Source: Salinispora pacifica CNR114
GTDB taxonomy: Bacteria; Actinomycetota; Actinomycetes; Mycobacteriales; Micromonosporaceae
Direction: 5' to 3'
Assembly: GCF_000514775.1 (NCBI RefSeq)
Contig: NZ_AZWO01000044.1
Coordinates: 1 to 36,320, forward strand
DNA: 36,320 bases
Shown: positions 8,201-16,083 of the stretch, piece by piece
Position numbering within the stretch: the first letter of the stretch is position 1
Layout of the letters: every line of letters begins with the position of its first letter
The notes under the pieces: generated by a model
What the model was told of the DNA's origin: nothing
Seen by the model: the letters and a program-made list of their open reading frames with translations, nothing else
Database searches by the model: none
Program-made: the position numbers and the translations under genes

Positions 8201-9511
8201 GGCGAGGCCGCCGACGATCGCCGGGCTGGCGACCGCCGCGACCGCCGCCATGGTCACGCCGGTGGTGATCCAGGCTCGCGCGACAGCCGGCCGGCGTCGC
8301 GCGGCGGGCGCGGTACGCACTGCCCGCCCGACCAGGCAGACCAGGTGGGCCAATCCGAGCGCCAGTGGTAGGCGGAGCAGGACGTCGAACTTGTGGGTGT
8401 TCCGTAGCGGTGCGCCCACCCCGTCGAGGAACTGTTGCTGTCCTCCGGCGAGGAGATTGGGGAGATCGCTGACGTGTCCCAGCCCGACCATCGCGGCGCC
8501 GAGCACCAGGCCGGTGATGAGGAAGCGGCGGTGCGGCATCCCGCGCCGGGAAAGCCCCAGTACACCCAGGGCGGCGACGGCGAGCGTGGCGAGAACCAGC
8601 CCAAGCTCGGTGGCCAACCGGGCGCCGCCGGGGATGGCCTGCTCAACCGGGGAGGCCAGGTACGCCACCCAGTAGGAGGCACCGCGGAGCGTCGTCACGG
8701 CGTCGGTCACGCTGGTGGTGCTCTGGGCGGTTTCGATGTAGTCGAGAAACGGCGGGCTGTACCGCCCGAGAATGAGCAGTGGAACCAGCCACCAGGCGGT
8801 GGCCAGGGCGACCGCGCCGCACCAGGCGGCGATTGCGGTGATCCGGCGGCGGATTGGCGTCAGGGTGGCGAGCCAGAGCAGAGCGAGCGGCACCACCGCG
8901 AACACGGCGGTCGCATTGACTCCGCCCGCACAGGCCACGGCGAGTGCCGACGCCGCGACCGCCCGACGTAGTGGCGCACCTCGGGCGAGGCCGACCAGCG
9001 GGATCAGTACCCACGGTGCCACCGCGCTGGGCCAGGATTCGACCGAGGACCAGCCGAGCTGGGTGAGGATCCGGGGTGACAGGGCGAAGGCGATGCCAGC
9101 GATCATGCGTCCGGCGGGGGAGCCGATGCCGAGGCTGCCGGCCAGCCGCACCACACCCAGGTAGGCGACGCAGAAGAGCAGCGCCCACCACAGCCGTTGG
9201 ATCACCCACGGTGCCAGGCCAAGCTCCGATCCCACCAGGAAGAACGGACCCATTGGCCAGAGATACCCGTAGGCCTGGTTCTGCAGCTGGCCGAAGGTGC
9301 CGGTCGGGTCCCAGAGGTGCAGCGAGCGGAGTAGCCACCCGGCGGGATTGACGTTCAGGTCGACCTTGGTGTCGGGGACGATCAGCCCGGGTGCCTGCTG
9401 GAAGGCGAGGCCGGTGAGGACGACGCAGATGGCGAGGTGCCGGAATCTCTGGTCCAGCCGTTGGGCTCGATTCGGCCGTGCTCCGGCGCCACTGGTCACC
9501 TCTGCACGCAT
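5204..9511 (-). CDS. AftD-like alpha-(1->3)-arabinofuranosyltransferase (GT-C, DUF3367)
   Basis: A very large membrane protein (1435 residues). The N-terminal third is a multi-helix GT-C glycosyltransferase core whose first outer loop carries an acidic motif (PDTKVDLN, near residue 50). A long extracellular middle follows, with two discoidin/F5-8C-like carbohydrate-binding segments marked by DGDPTTSW (near 742) and DGDPATSW (near 968). A final set of membrane helices lies near 1240-1410. This architecture matches mycobacterial AftD (Rv0236c, ~1400 residues), which adds arabinofuranose from decaprenyl-phosphoarabinose to arabinan. The ATG at 9511 is preceded by AGGAG at good spacing; the longer upstream frame has no support. 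It heads an operon with the flippase. Acceptor polymer in this organism unknown. Confidence 0.88.
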   Translation of the reverse strand: MRAEVTSGAGARPNRAQRLDQRFRHLAICVVLTGLAFQQAPGLIVPDTKVDLNVNPAGWLLRSLHLWDPTGTFGQLQNQAYGYLWPMGPFFLVGSELGLAPWVIQRLWWALLFCVAYLGVVRLAGSLGIGSPAGRMIAGIAFALSPRILTQLGWSSVESWPSAVAPWVLIPLVGLARGAPLRRAVAASALAVACAGGVNATAVFAVVPLALLWLATLTPIRRRITAIAAWCGAVALATAWWLVPLLILGRYSPPFLDYIETAQSTTSVTDAVTTLRGASYWVAYLASPVEQAIPGGARLATELGLVLATLAVAALGVLGLSRRGMPHRRFLITGLVLGAAMVGLGHVSDLPNLLAGGQQQFLDGVGAPLRNTHKFDVLLRLPLALGLAHLVCLVGRAVRTAPAARRRPAVARAWITTGVTMAAVAAVASPAIVGGLATPGSARVVPQYWQDAADWLDANTGPGRVLVVPGARRPAYDWGSTTDEIVQPLLESSWAVRNSIPFTPPTTIRLLDAIEATLSSGAGSAGLADLLARSGISHVLFRADLDHGRSDTTRPAVVRQALQRSPGLTRVTTFGPVRGGPEAVDERRDQGLDVPARALEVYQVNRRVEPVVAYDRRDVATVVGGPESLLDLAAAGLLSPAPTVLAGDAEAGDGYGPVAMTDGLRRREVSFGRSQDNVSQTHTADEPLAPSAPAHDYLPDWAPDWSTVAEYAGISSIRAATARAQVDIPGGNRSEHQPYAAMDGDPTTSWQSAPHHRGDRQWIEITLENPTNVTRVELSFDLTADVVPTTATVTAGYESQTVESFGDRMIFDLDGSHATRRVHISIDDTFALRPLGAGVVGISEISIPGIQTSRTLRLPEAPATDQPPAVVVSADPRTPACFQVDGKPACSTNAIRGSEDGRTIDRTLILPAAGTYDPQLWARPMDGAALHAVLDQAVTAAQALGLAPEVSASSTGVPHPTRRPGAVLDGDPATSWSPALSDDAPILRLTWLKTQVIDGLRFAVDPAVAATRLGSVRVIADDGIRGGLLSEDGVLTLDPPIRTKELTIQFLDQPSITSIDPYGFRLPEPLPIAVGELTVLPGAPASPADLDAPLTLDCGSGPTLTIGEETVTTALRGTMRDLLELREVPAEPCGTDTELPLDAAEHRLVAAASQFATPTRVALVPQQPTDVTGPSALQVTAWDATERRVQVAGHAAERLLAVRENTNRGWQATLAGEPLRPVVVDGWQQGWMLPAGAAGEVVLRFTPDRPYQVALLTGGVLLLGVTLLALLPERRGGGPARPTRRPRRRAPRSLPLLAVGATALILLGGLVGGALVAAGVLLALPGALREPRPTDPRWVRLAPRFVESWLPAALVLLAGWAYLDATQRHTAALPQLLMVLALGCLWLSTCLRHRSVHRAPQRPDPVPPAVEVPMQSPGAAAPDASRRESDPSEAV

Positions 9512-9674
9512 GTCGCTCCTGTTCCGCCGGTGGTACGGGTACCGGCAGCCGACGATGGTTGAGCGACGCAGCCGGGACCGGGGGGTGGGCAGGGGCGGCG
9601 GCAACGGTTGGTGTGACGAACATGGATGGATGGCCACCCCCCACGGCGTGTAAGCGTGTGGCAGGCTGCCGAGC

Positions 9675-11558
9675 ATGTCAATGCCAGAGGCTGGGGCTGT
9701 GGCACCTGGAGAGCCCACCGCGTCGATGCCCGACGAGCCGCGAGCGTTCGCGCGGCGACTTCGTCCCGACCGCGTCGGAGCGGTGGCGATAGCCCTCATC
9801 GTGGTGTCGGTCGCCTGGCGGGCCGGCCTCGCCGCGCGTGGCTGGTTCTCCCAGGACGAGTTCGTGCTCGCCGCCCAGGCCCTGGACGCCCGGTTGGACG
9901 CGGACTTCCTGTTGGGAACCTTCAATAACCATCCGACGCCCGGCGGCCTGTTGATCGCCTGGCTGATGGTGCGGCTGGCCGGTTTCGCCAGTTGGCCCTG
10001 GGTGCTGATGCTGGCGGTGGGACAGGCGGCCGTGGGCATCGCCGTCTACCGGCTGCTGCGTGACCTGCTGCGGCCGGGCTGGGGCTTGTTGGTCCCGTTG
10101 GCCCTCTTTCTGTTCAGCCCGCTGACGCTGGAGGTGTCGTCGCTGTGGCTGGTCGGGCTACTTCTGTTGCCGGTGCAGCTCGCCCTGGTCCTGGCGGTGC
10201 GGGCGCAGGTCCGATATCTGCGTACCGGCCGTCGCCGGCACCTCGCGATGGTCGCCCTGTGGCTGCTGTTCGGGCTGCTGTTCGACCCGAAAGCGCTGCT
10301 GATTGCGCCGCTGTTGTTCCTGCTGACCCTCTTTCTGTTTACTGACGGTTCGCCGTGGCGCAGCCTGGTCACGGCGGTGCGTCGGCACTGGCCGGTCTGG
10401 CTGTCGCTCACCGTGCTCTCCGGGGCCTACCTGGCGTTCTACCTGACCCGACCGGCTCGTGCGCTGGACCAGCTGACCTCACCCGGTCAGGCTTTTACGT
10501 TCCTCGGCGACCTGGTCGGTGCGACCGTCGTGCCGGGCCTGCTCGGGGGGCCGTGGCGGTGGACCCACGCCGGTGACGGGCCGCCGTTGGCGGATCCCTA
10601 TCCGGTTGCGATGTGGCTGTCGTGGCTGGTGCTGGCGACCCTGGTTGTGGTGACCGTTCGGCGGCGCCGGTCGGCGGCGCGGGCCTGGCTGCTCCTGGTC
10701 TGCTATCTCGGGTTGGTCAGCGCGTTCTTCGCGGTAACCCGCCTCGGTGGTGTGCTCGGCCCAATGGTGGGCACGGTCCCACGTTTCGTGGCCGACGTGG
10801 TTCCGGTAGCCGCGATCTGTGTCGGGGTAGCCCTGTTCGGGCTTCGCGACACCGGCGAGCAGGACCGGTACACCCCCCGGCCGCTACCGGGACTCCCGCG
10901 CGTGCTCGACGCCGTCGCGGTCGGTCGGGTGGCGGTCGCTATCCTGGTCGCGGTCGGGCTCGGTACGGTGTGGAGCACCGTCACCTTCGGCGACAACTGG
11001 AGCACCAAGCACGGCCGGGAGTACCTCGCCACGGCCCAGGCCGAGCTTGCCGCCGCGCCCGCTGGCACCGTTTTCCTCGACACGATCGTCCCCGACCGGG
11101 TCGTGTCCGGCTATTTCTGGCCGGACAACCTTCAGTCGCACTTCTTCCGACCGGCGGAGCACCAGCCGGAGTTCGTCGAGGTGGCCGAGCTGCCGGTGAC
11201 CTTCGATGCCGAGGGTCGAATCCGGCCGGTCCGGATCGAGGGAGTCAAGGTTCTGCCGGGCCAGGTGCCCGACTGCGGGCACCTGGTGGAGAGCGGGCGT
11301 ACGACTCGGATTCCGTTGGCAGCACCGGTTGCGGAGTGGCCGTACGTGGTGGAGCTCGGCTACCTGAGCTCCGGCGACGCGACGGCGACCCTGCGCCTGG
11401 GCGAGGCCACCCGGGAGGTCACGCTGCGGAGTGGACTGAACCAGCTGTATTTCCCGTTGCACGGTGCGGGGGAGGCCATCGAGGTCACCATCAGCACGCC
11501 AGACATCGCCCTCTGCACCAGGTTGATCACTGTCGGGCGGGTGGTGCCGGCGTCGTGA
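9675..11558 (+). CDS. GT-C-like integral membrane glycosyltransferase, unknown specificity
   Basis: A 627-residue protein: a cytoplasmic N-terminus (~1-33), 10 or more hydrophobic helices to about residue 440, and a C-terminal extracytoplasmic domain (~450-627) that looks beta-rich. The first outer loop holds D61-E62 (FSQDEFV) and NNHPTPGG (84-91), matching the acidic loop and HxxP-like pattern of GT-C/GT39-like transferases that use polyprenyl-phosphate sugars. It is divergent from the AftD-like gene (163-bp gap) and runs directly into the next membrane protein with no spacer. Annotated as a transferase by fold pattern only; donor and acceptor unknown. Confidence 0.72.
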   Translation: MSMPEAGAVAPGEPTASMPDEPRAFARRLRPDRVGAVAIALIVVSVAWRAGLAARGWFSQDEFVLAAQALDARLDADFLLGTFNNHPTPGGLLIAWLMVRLAGFASWPWVLMLAVGQAAVGIAVYRLLRDLLRPGWGLLVPLALFLFSPLTLEVSSLWLVGLLLLPVQLALVLAVRAQVRYLRTGRRRHLAMVALWLLFGLLFDPKALLIAPLLFLLTLFLFTDGSPWRSLVTAVRRHWPVWLSLTVLSGAYLAFYLTRPARALDQLTSPGQAFTFLGDLVGATVVPGLLGGPWRWTHAGDGPPLADPYPVAMWLSWLVLATLVVVTVRRRRSAARAWLLLVCYLGLVSAFFAVTRLGGVLGPMVGTVPRFVADVVPVAAICVGVALFGLRDTGEQDRYTPRPLPGLPRVLDAVAVGRVAVAILVAVGLGTVWSTVTFGDNWSTKHGREYLATAQAELAAAPAGTVFLDTIVPDRVVSGYFWPDNLQSHFFRPAEHQPEFVEVAELPVTFDAEGRIRPVRIEGVKVLPGQVPDCGHLVESGRTTRIPLAAPVAEWPYVVELGYLSSGDATATLRLGEATREVTLRSGLNQLYFPLHGAGEAIEVTISTPDIALCTRLITVGRVVPAS

Positions 11559-13310
11559 GTGGGTGACCGACCAGCCGATCGAACCCGGGTGGTTCGAGAT
11601 CGGCTCCTGTTGTACGCCGTCGCGGCGGTGGTGACGGCGATGGTGCTCGCCCCACTGGCAGCACCGGGCTACGTGTTGCGCTACGACATGGTGTTCGTGC
11701 CCCGGCAGCCGCTGACCTGGGATCTCGTGGCGCCAGCGCAGGGCCTGCCGCGGGCGGTGCCGATGGATGCCGTGGTCTCGGTGCTCACCCAGTTCGTCCC
11801 GGGCTGGGTGGTGCAGCGGATCGCGCTGGGCGGGGCGGTCCTGCTGGCGGCGGTCGGTGCCGGGCGCCTGGTGCCGACCGAACGGACCGGGGTTCGGCTG
11901 CTTGCCGCGGTCGGCTACGCCTGGACGCCGTACCTGGCCGAGCGGTTGTTGATCGGGCAGTGGGGGCTGCTGGTCTGCTATGCCGCCCTGCCGTGGCTGG
12001 TGCGGGCGGGTTTGGAGTTGCGGGCCGGGCGGGCCGGCGCGGTGGCGCGGGTGCTGCTCGCCGCCGCGCCGGCTGCGATCACCCCGACCGGTGGGCTGAT
12101 CGCGTTTGGTGTGGTGTCGCTGCTCGCACCGCGACGGGGACGTTGGCGGGGATCGACGATCGCGGTGGCGGGGGTCGCCCTGCTCAACGCCCCGTGGGTG
12201 ACCGCTGCCCTGGTCACCGACGCGGGCGGAACCTCCGACCCGGCGGGAGTAGCCGCCTTCGCGCCCCGGGGCGAGAACTGGGCGGGTCCGCTGACGGCGC
12301 TCGCGGGCACCGGGGGCATCTGGAGCGCTCAGGCCACTCCGGCGAGCCGAGCTCTGCCCCTGGTGCCGTTGGTGACCCTGGTGCTGCTGGCTCTGGCCGG
12401 CGCCGGGGTCGGGCTACTGCGGCGGCGGACGTCGCCGGGCGTCTCGGCCCGGCTGTTGGTGCTGGCCGGGGCCGGCTTCCTGCTCGCTGCGCTGGGCACG
12501 GTGCCGGGGACCGCCGATGTACTGCGGTGGGCGGTGGCGCAGCTGCCGGGGGCCGGGCTGCTTCGCGATGGGCAGAAGTTTCTGGCGCCGTACGCGTTGC
12601 TGCTGGTGGTGTGTGTGGCGCTGGGCGCCGAGCGGCTCGTGACCCGGGTGGAGCGGACGAACCGGGAGGTGGCGGGGGTGGTGCTGGGTGGTGTGCTGCT
12701 GCTGCCGGTCGCGGCTATGCCGGATCTCGCGTTCGGCGGCGCGGGTCGGCTGTGGCCGGTCAGCTATCCGGCGGATTGGCCGGTGGTGGCGGGGCGATTG
12801 GCCGCCGATCCCGGCGGGGAGGTCTTGGCGCTGCCGTTGAGCGGCTACCGCGCGTACCCGTGGAATGGCGGGCGGACCGTTCTGGACCCGGCCCCGCGCT
12901 ACCTACCGGCGACAGTCCTGATCGACGACACGCTCCGGGTCGGCGACGTCGCGGTGTCTGGCGAAAACCCGCGTCTGCAGGAGATCCGGCAGCTGATTGG
13001 GGCGGGACGGCCGGCGGCGGAGACGGGGGTGCGCTGGGTGCTGGTCCAGCAACACCGCGCGGACCAGGTCGATCCGGCTACCCTCGCCGGCCTCGAACTC
13101 GTGTACCAGGGGGTGTTCCTGGCCCTCTATCGCAATCCAGCCGCACCGCCGAGCCCGGTGATGGCCGCCCCGGCTCGGTGGGCGGTGGTGGTGGCGCTGG
13201 CTGTCGCCGTCGTGGTGGTGATCGCTGCCCTGTTTCGGCGGTACGCCGGTGGGCTACTGCGTGGTAACCTCCGCTCCGAGGTTCAGACATTGGAGGATTG
13301 GCATGCGTAA
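11559..13310 (+). CDS. GT-C-like integral membrane protein (Rv0226c-type candidate)
   Basis: A 583-residue membrane protein with about 12 hydrophobic helices. A long extracytoplasmic segment (about 400-530) precedes the last helix, and a short basic cytoplasmic tail follows. The first loop contains RYDMVFVPRQPL, resembling the acidic-loop position of GT-C transferases. The GTG start directly follows the upstream stop (zero spacing), so the two membrane proteins are likely co-translated. The end overlaps the small secreted peptide gene by 8 bases. Its place between an AftD-like gene and GT4, acyltransferase and DUF3068 genes suggests correspondence to mycobacterial Rv0226c; this is inference from context, not sequence comparison. 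Confidence 0.68.
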   Translation: MGDRPADRTRVVRDRLLLYAVAAVVTAMVLAPLAAPGYVLRYDMVFVPRQPLTWDLVAPAQGLPRAVPMDAVVSVLTQFVPGWVVQRIALGGAVLLAAVGAGRLVPTERTGVRLLAAVGYAWTPYLAERLLIGQWGLLVCYAALPWLVRAGLELRAGRAGAVARVLLAAAPAAITPTGGLIAFGVVSLLAPRRGRWRGSTIAVAGVALLNAPWVTAALVTDAGGTSDPAGVAAFAPRGENWAGPLTALAGTGGIWSAQATPASRALPLVPLVTLVLLALAGAGVGLLRRRTSPGVSARLLVLAGAGFLLAALGTVPGTADVLRWAVAQLPGAGLLRDGQKFLAPYALLLVVCVALGAERLVTRVERTNREVAGVVLGGVLLLPVAAMPDLAFGGAGRLWPVSYPADWPVVAGRLAADPGGEVLALPLSGYRAYPWNGGRTVLDPAPRYLPATVLIDDTLRVGDVAVSGENPRLQEIRQLIGAGRPAAETGVRWVLVQQHRADQVDPATLAGLELVYQGVFLALYRNPAAPPSPVMAAPARWAVVVALAVAVVVVIAALFRRYAGGLLRGNLRSEVQTLEDWHA

Positions 13311-13497
13311 AGCCCTGACCTTGGTCGTCACCGGCCTGGTGGCGGCGGTGCTCGGGATCCTGTCTCTCGGTGGGCTGGCCGCCGCTACGACCGCCACCGA
13401 GGAGGAGGCGGTTTCCCAGGCTGAAGAGCTCATCGAGAAAGCCAAGCAGGCCAACGAGCCGGACCCCTACACGCCCGCGATCTACGGCAGCAGGTAG
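13303..13497 (+). CDS. Small secreted/membrane peptide, DUF2613-like
   Basis: A 64-residue peptide: a hydrophobic signal or anchor helix (about 4-28), then an acidic helical segment (TEEEAVSQAEELIEKAKQ) and a C-terminus ending YGSR. DUF2613 proteins, including Rv0236A beside aftD in M. tuberculosis, have this size and layout and, as I recall, end in a similar YGxR motif. The ATG is preceded by GGAGG (13292-13296) at a 6-base spacing. The gene overlaps the upstream membrane protein by 8 bases and the convergent GT4 gene by 16 bases. Role unknown; an accessory subunit of the neighbouring GT-C enzymes is a reasonable guess. Confidence 0.8.
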   Translation: MRKALTLVVTGLVAAVLGILSLGGLAAATTATEEEAVSQAEELIEKAKQANEPDPYTPAIYGSR

Positions 13498-14678
13498 GAC
13501 GGGGCGCCCCGTGAACGCGTCTGACGGGGCGACTCCGCGCTCTCCAGTAGAGCGGCGAAGCGGCTTCCGGCAGCCGGCCAGGTAAAGGTCGCCGCGTGCT
13601 CCCGGGCCGCGTCCCCCAGTTGCTGTCGTAGCTCGTGGTTGTGTAGGAGGGTCCGTACCTTCGCCACGTAGTCGTCAACGTCGTCGGCGAGAAGCCCCGT
13701 TTGGCCGTCCAGCACCGCCTCGCCCACACCGCCCGCGCTGCGGAACGCGACCGTTGGAGTGCCCGCCGAGCCGGCCTCCACGATGGTCAGACCCCATCCT
13801 TCCTTCAGGGACGGGGTCAGCGCCACCCAGGACGAGGCGAGGAGGGCCGCTTTCTCCTCCTCCGGCACGAATCCCCGGAACTCCACCCGGTCGGTGATGC
13901 CCAGGTTGTTGGCGACCTCGCGGAGCTGCCCTTCCCACCAGCCCTGGCCGGCGACGACCAGCCGCAACTGCGGCAGCTCGTCGGCGAGGGTGGCGACCGC
14001 CTGCAACGCCACCTCGACGCGCTTGTGCGGGACCAGTCGGTTGAGCGTGACGAGCAGCGGGGAGGCTGCGCGTTCCGCGTCGGTGGGCGGGAGCGGCGGG
14101 GTGCCGTTGTGCACCACGGAAATCTGCTCCGCGGGTACGCCGAGCTGGATCAGCTCCTGACGGGTGGCGTCGGAGACGGTGATGTGGTGGCAGTGCCGGT
14201 AGACGAATATGGCGAAAGATGACTCCACCCACCAGCCGAACCGAGCTGCCCATGCCGGAAGTACCACATGCCATTGTTCGCGATGAATATGGTGGATAAG
14301 CTTGACGATCGGTCGACGAGCCCATAACGGAGTCATGAATGGCAGGCCGTTGCAGACATCCACGAGCACGTCCGGTCGGCCGCCACGTCGGCGAGACAGG
14401 GGGCCGACGCCGAAGGCGCCGGCGAGATAGTAGAACGCGGCCCACAGGTAGACGGTGTGGCGGCCACCGCGTCTGACCAGCCGAATCCCATCCTCGTTGA
14501 CCTCGTCGGGGAGGCCCTGACGATGTGCGGCGCAGAACAGCGTGACCCGGAGGCCGCGGGCTACCAGCTCTGCGGCAATCCGCTCAACGTATACCTCGGA
14601 TCCACCGCCTTCGGGGTTCCGGGTGTCCCGCCAGTTGAGGAACAGCACATGTCCGGCGGTGGCGGAAAAGTGCTCCAC
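13482..14678 (-). CDS. Family 4 glycosyltransferase (GT-B fold)
   Basis: A 398-residue cytoplasmic retaining glycosyltransferase. The N-terminal Rossmann half has GGGSEVYVERIA, the usual acceptor-side motif. The C-terminal half has LNRLVPHKR and a donor-binding EGWGLTIVEAGSAGTP segment with the EX7E spacing typical of GT4. It probably transfers a hexose from a nucleotide sugar to a lipid or glycan acceptor. The GTG start at 14678 follows a GGGAG/AGGGAT ribosome site. By order and neighbours it resembles mycobacterial Rv0225 (recalled, not checked). It lies about 80 bp downstream of the acyltransferase gene on the same strand, separated by paired palindromes. Confidence 0.88.
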   Translation of the reverse strand: MEHFSATAGHVLFLNWRDTRNPEGGGSEVYVERIAAELVARGLRVTLFCAAHRQGLPDEVNEDGIRLVRRGGRHTVYLWAAFYYLAGAFGVGPLSRRRGGRPDVLVDVCNGLPFMTPLWARRPIVKLIHHIHREQWHVVLPAWAARFGWWVESSFAIFVYRHCHHITVSDATRQELIQLGVPAEQISVVHNGTPPLPPTDAERAASPLLVTLNRLVPHKRVEVALQAVATLADELPQLRLVVAGQGWWEGQLREVANNLGITDRVEFRGFVPEEEKAALLASSWVALTPSLKEGWGLTIVEAGSAGTPTVAFRSAGGVGEAVLDGQTGLLADDVDDYVAKVRTLLHNHELRQQLGDAAREHAATFTWPAAGSRFAALLESAESPRQTRSRGAPSYLLP

Positions 14679-14700
14679 GTGATCCCTACTCCCTAGTAAT

Positions 14701-14744
14701 TTAGCGTCACACTAAAGCTCGGGAGCCGGCTAGGCAATGCCTAG
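14701..14744. promoter_or_regulatory. Pair of 15-bp palindromes upstream of GT4 gene
   Basis: Two 15-base inverted repeats, each with 7-base arms around one central base: 14701-14715 (TTAGCGT C ACACTAA, one G-T mismatch) and 14730-14744 (CTAGGCA A TGCCTAG, perfect). Their centres are 29 bp apart in a 79-bp gap that is AT-richer than its surroundings. They could be operator half-sites or, less likely, a weak terminator of the acyltransferase gene. Confidence 0.45.
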
Positions 14745-14757
14745 GTGAATATCTGAG

Positions 14758-15969
14758 TCAATGTGGCGAATTGACCGTCGGCACTCTCTGCTCGGGTTGG
14801 GGGGCGGTCGGTCGAGGGCGGCGGCGGTCACCGAGCGCCTGGGCCGGGCGTTCGACGCCGTAGTAGCTCGCCGCGGCCAACACCAACCCACCCGCCATCG
14901 TCAGGCTGAAGGTCTCGAGGAATCCCCCGGTGAACAGTGGACGGTCTGCCACGAGGTAGATCGTTTCGATCACCAGCGGATGCCAGAGGAACAGCCCGTA
15001 CGAGACGAGGCCGAGCCAGCGGACGGCGGCGCTGCCGAAGGCCTTGTGCACCCGGGTCATCCGCTCGCCGAACGCCACCGGAATCATGATCAGGGCGCTG
15101 ACCGCGAGATAGAGGGTGAGCTTCACGGCGAACTCCGCGACGGTCGGCTCGGCGAGGTCCAGCGGGCCGGCGATGGGTGTCGTCGCGATCGCCAGCAGGC
15201 CCGCGGCCGCGGCCCAGCAGGCGACCGGCGCCGCGGCGAGGTCGTCGAGGATGCGCAGAGCGGCCGGGCCCGTCCCGCTCCGGAGGGCCACATGTGCCAC
15301 CGCCAGGACCATGCCGCCGCAGAACCAGGCCGCGTACGAGGGTAGCCACATGGTCTGGATCGCGGTGTCAACGATGCCAAGCCCCATCAGGGTGAGCCAC
15401 CCGGCCGTCAGCAGGGCGCCCCCGGCGGCGAGCGCCAGGGTGCGGACCGGGCGCCAGGCCCGGCCCACGGCCAGCACCGCGACCAGCGGCAGGACCAGGT
15501 AGAACACGACCTCGGTGGCGAGGCTCCAGGTCTGGCTGAGGCCAGCGCGGAGCTGATTGGGCTGATAGATCTGAGTGAAGGTCAGGTGGCGGAGCCAGTC
15601 ACCAGCCGAGGCTGGCTGGTTCTGCGGCAGAACGATCAGGCAGACCAGCACCGTCAGCCAGTAGGCCGGCAGGATTCGCAGGGCGCGGCGCCAGAAGTAC
15701 CGGCGAACCCCGGGCCGGGGGAGCCCGGCGGCGATGCCCGATGCCCAGGGCCGGAAGAGCAGGAATCCGGAGAGGACGAAGAAGATGGCGACACCGACGT
15801 CCATCCGCGCCAACCAGGTGCCCCACTGGCTGTTCAGGCTCACGCCCGTGTGGAACCCGACGTGGTGGGCGACGACGGCCACCGAGCCGATCGCGCGGAG
15901 CGCATCCAGGGCGGGCAGGCGGCCGGTGATCGAAGGATGGGACCGGTTCGGGGTGACGGTTGCCGACAT
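14758..15969 (-). CDS. Acyltransferase-3 family membrane protein (OafA/TmaT-like)
   Basis: A 403-residue protein with about ten membrane helices of the acyltransferase-3 family. Visible motifs are LDALRAIGSVAVVAHH near the N-terminus, then DVGVAIFFVLSGFLLFRPW and RALRILPAYW. Such proteins O-acylate sugars of extracytoplasmic glycans or glycolipids. I chose the ATG at 15969, which puts the first motif at the usual distance from the N-terminus; an in-frame ATG at 16023 has no clear ribosome site. The mycobacterial counterpart by context would be Rv0228 (TmaT, which I recall as acetylating trehalose mycolates). Because this lineage lacks mycolates, the acceptor must differ. It is divergent from the DUF3068 gene. 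Confidence 0.87.
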   Translation of the reverse strand: MSATVTPNRSHPSITGRLPALDALRAIGSVAVVAHHVGFHTGVSLNSQWGTWLARMDVGVAIFFVLSGFLLFRPWASGIAAGLPRPGVRRYFWRRALRILPAYWLTVLVCLIVLPQNQPASAGDWLRHLTFTQIYQPNQLRAGLSQTWSLATEVVFYLVLPLVAVLAVGRAWRPVRTLALAAGGALLTAGWLTLMGLGIVDTAIQTMWLPSYAAWFCGGMVLAVAHVALRSGTGPAALRILDDLAAAPVACWAAAAGLLAIATTPIAGPLDLAEPTVAEFAVKLTLYLAVSALIMIPVAFGERMTRVHKAFGSAAVRWLGLVSYGLFLWHPLVIETIYLVADRPLFTGGFLETFSLTMAGGLVLAAASYYGVERPAQALGDRRRPRPTAPQPEQRVPTVNSPH

Positions 15970-15997
15970 CTGGACATCCAGGGGGTTCGCTTTAATG

Positions 15998-16028
15998 TTG
16001 ACTGGGGAGTAACCTCCCGCCATGTTAT
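15998..16028 (+). promoter_or_regulatory. Possible promoter with palindrome for the DUF3068 gene
   Basis: TTGACT (15998-16003) and TGTTAT (16023-16028) are separated by 19 bases, a long spacer for a -35/-10 pair. Within the spacer, GGGAG TAAC CTCCC (16005-16018) is a perfect 5-bp inverted repeat that could be an operator. Located 56 bp upstream of the GTG. Motif-based only. Confidence 0.35.
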
Positions 16029-16083
16029 GGATCGATTGCCCTGGGCAACAGGCCGTAGGGCGGCAGGCGTTTCAGGAGGAAGA

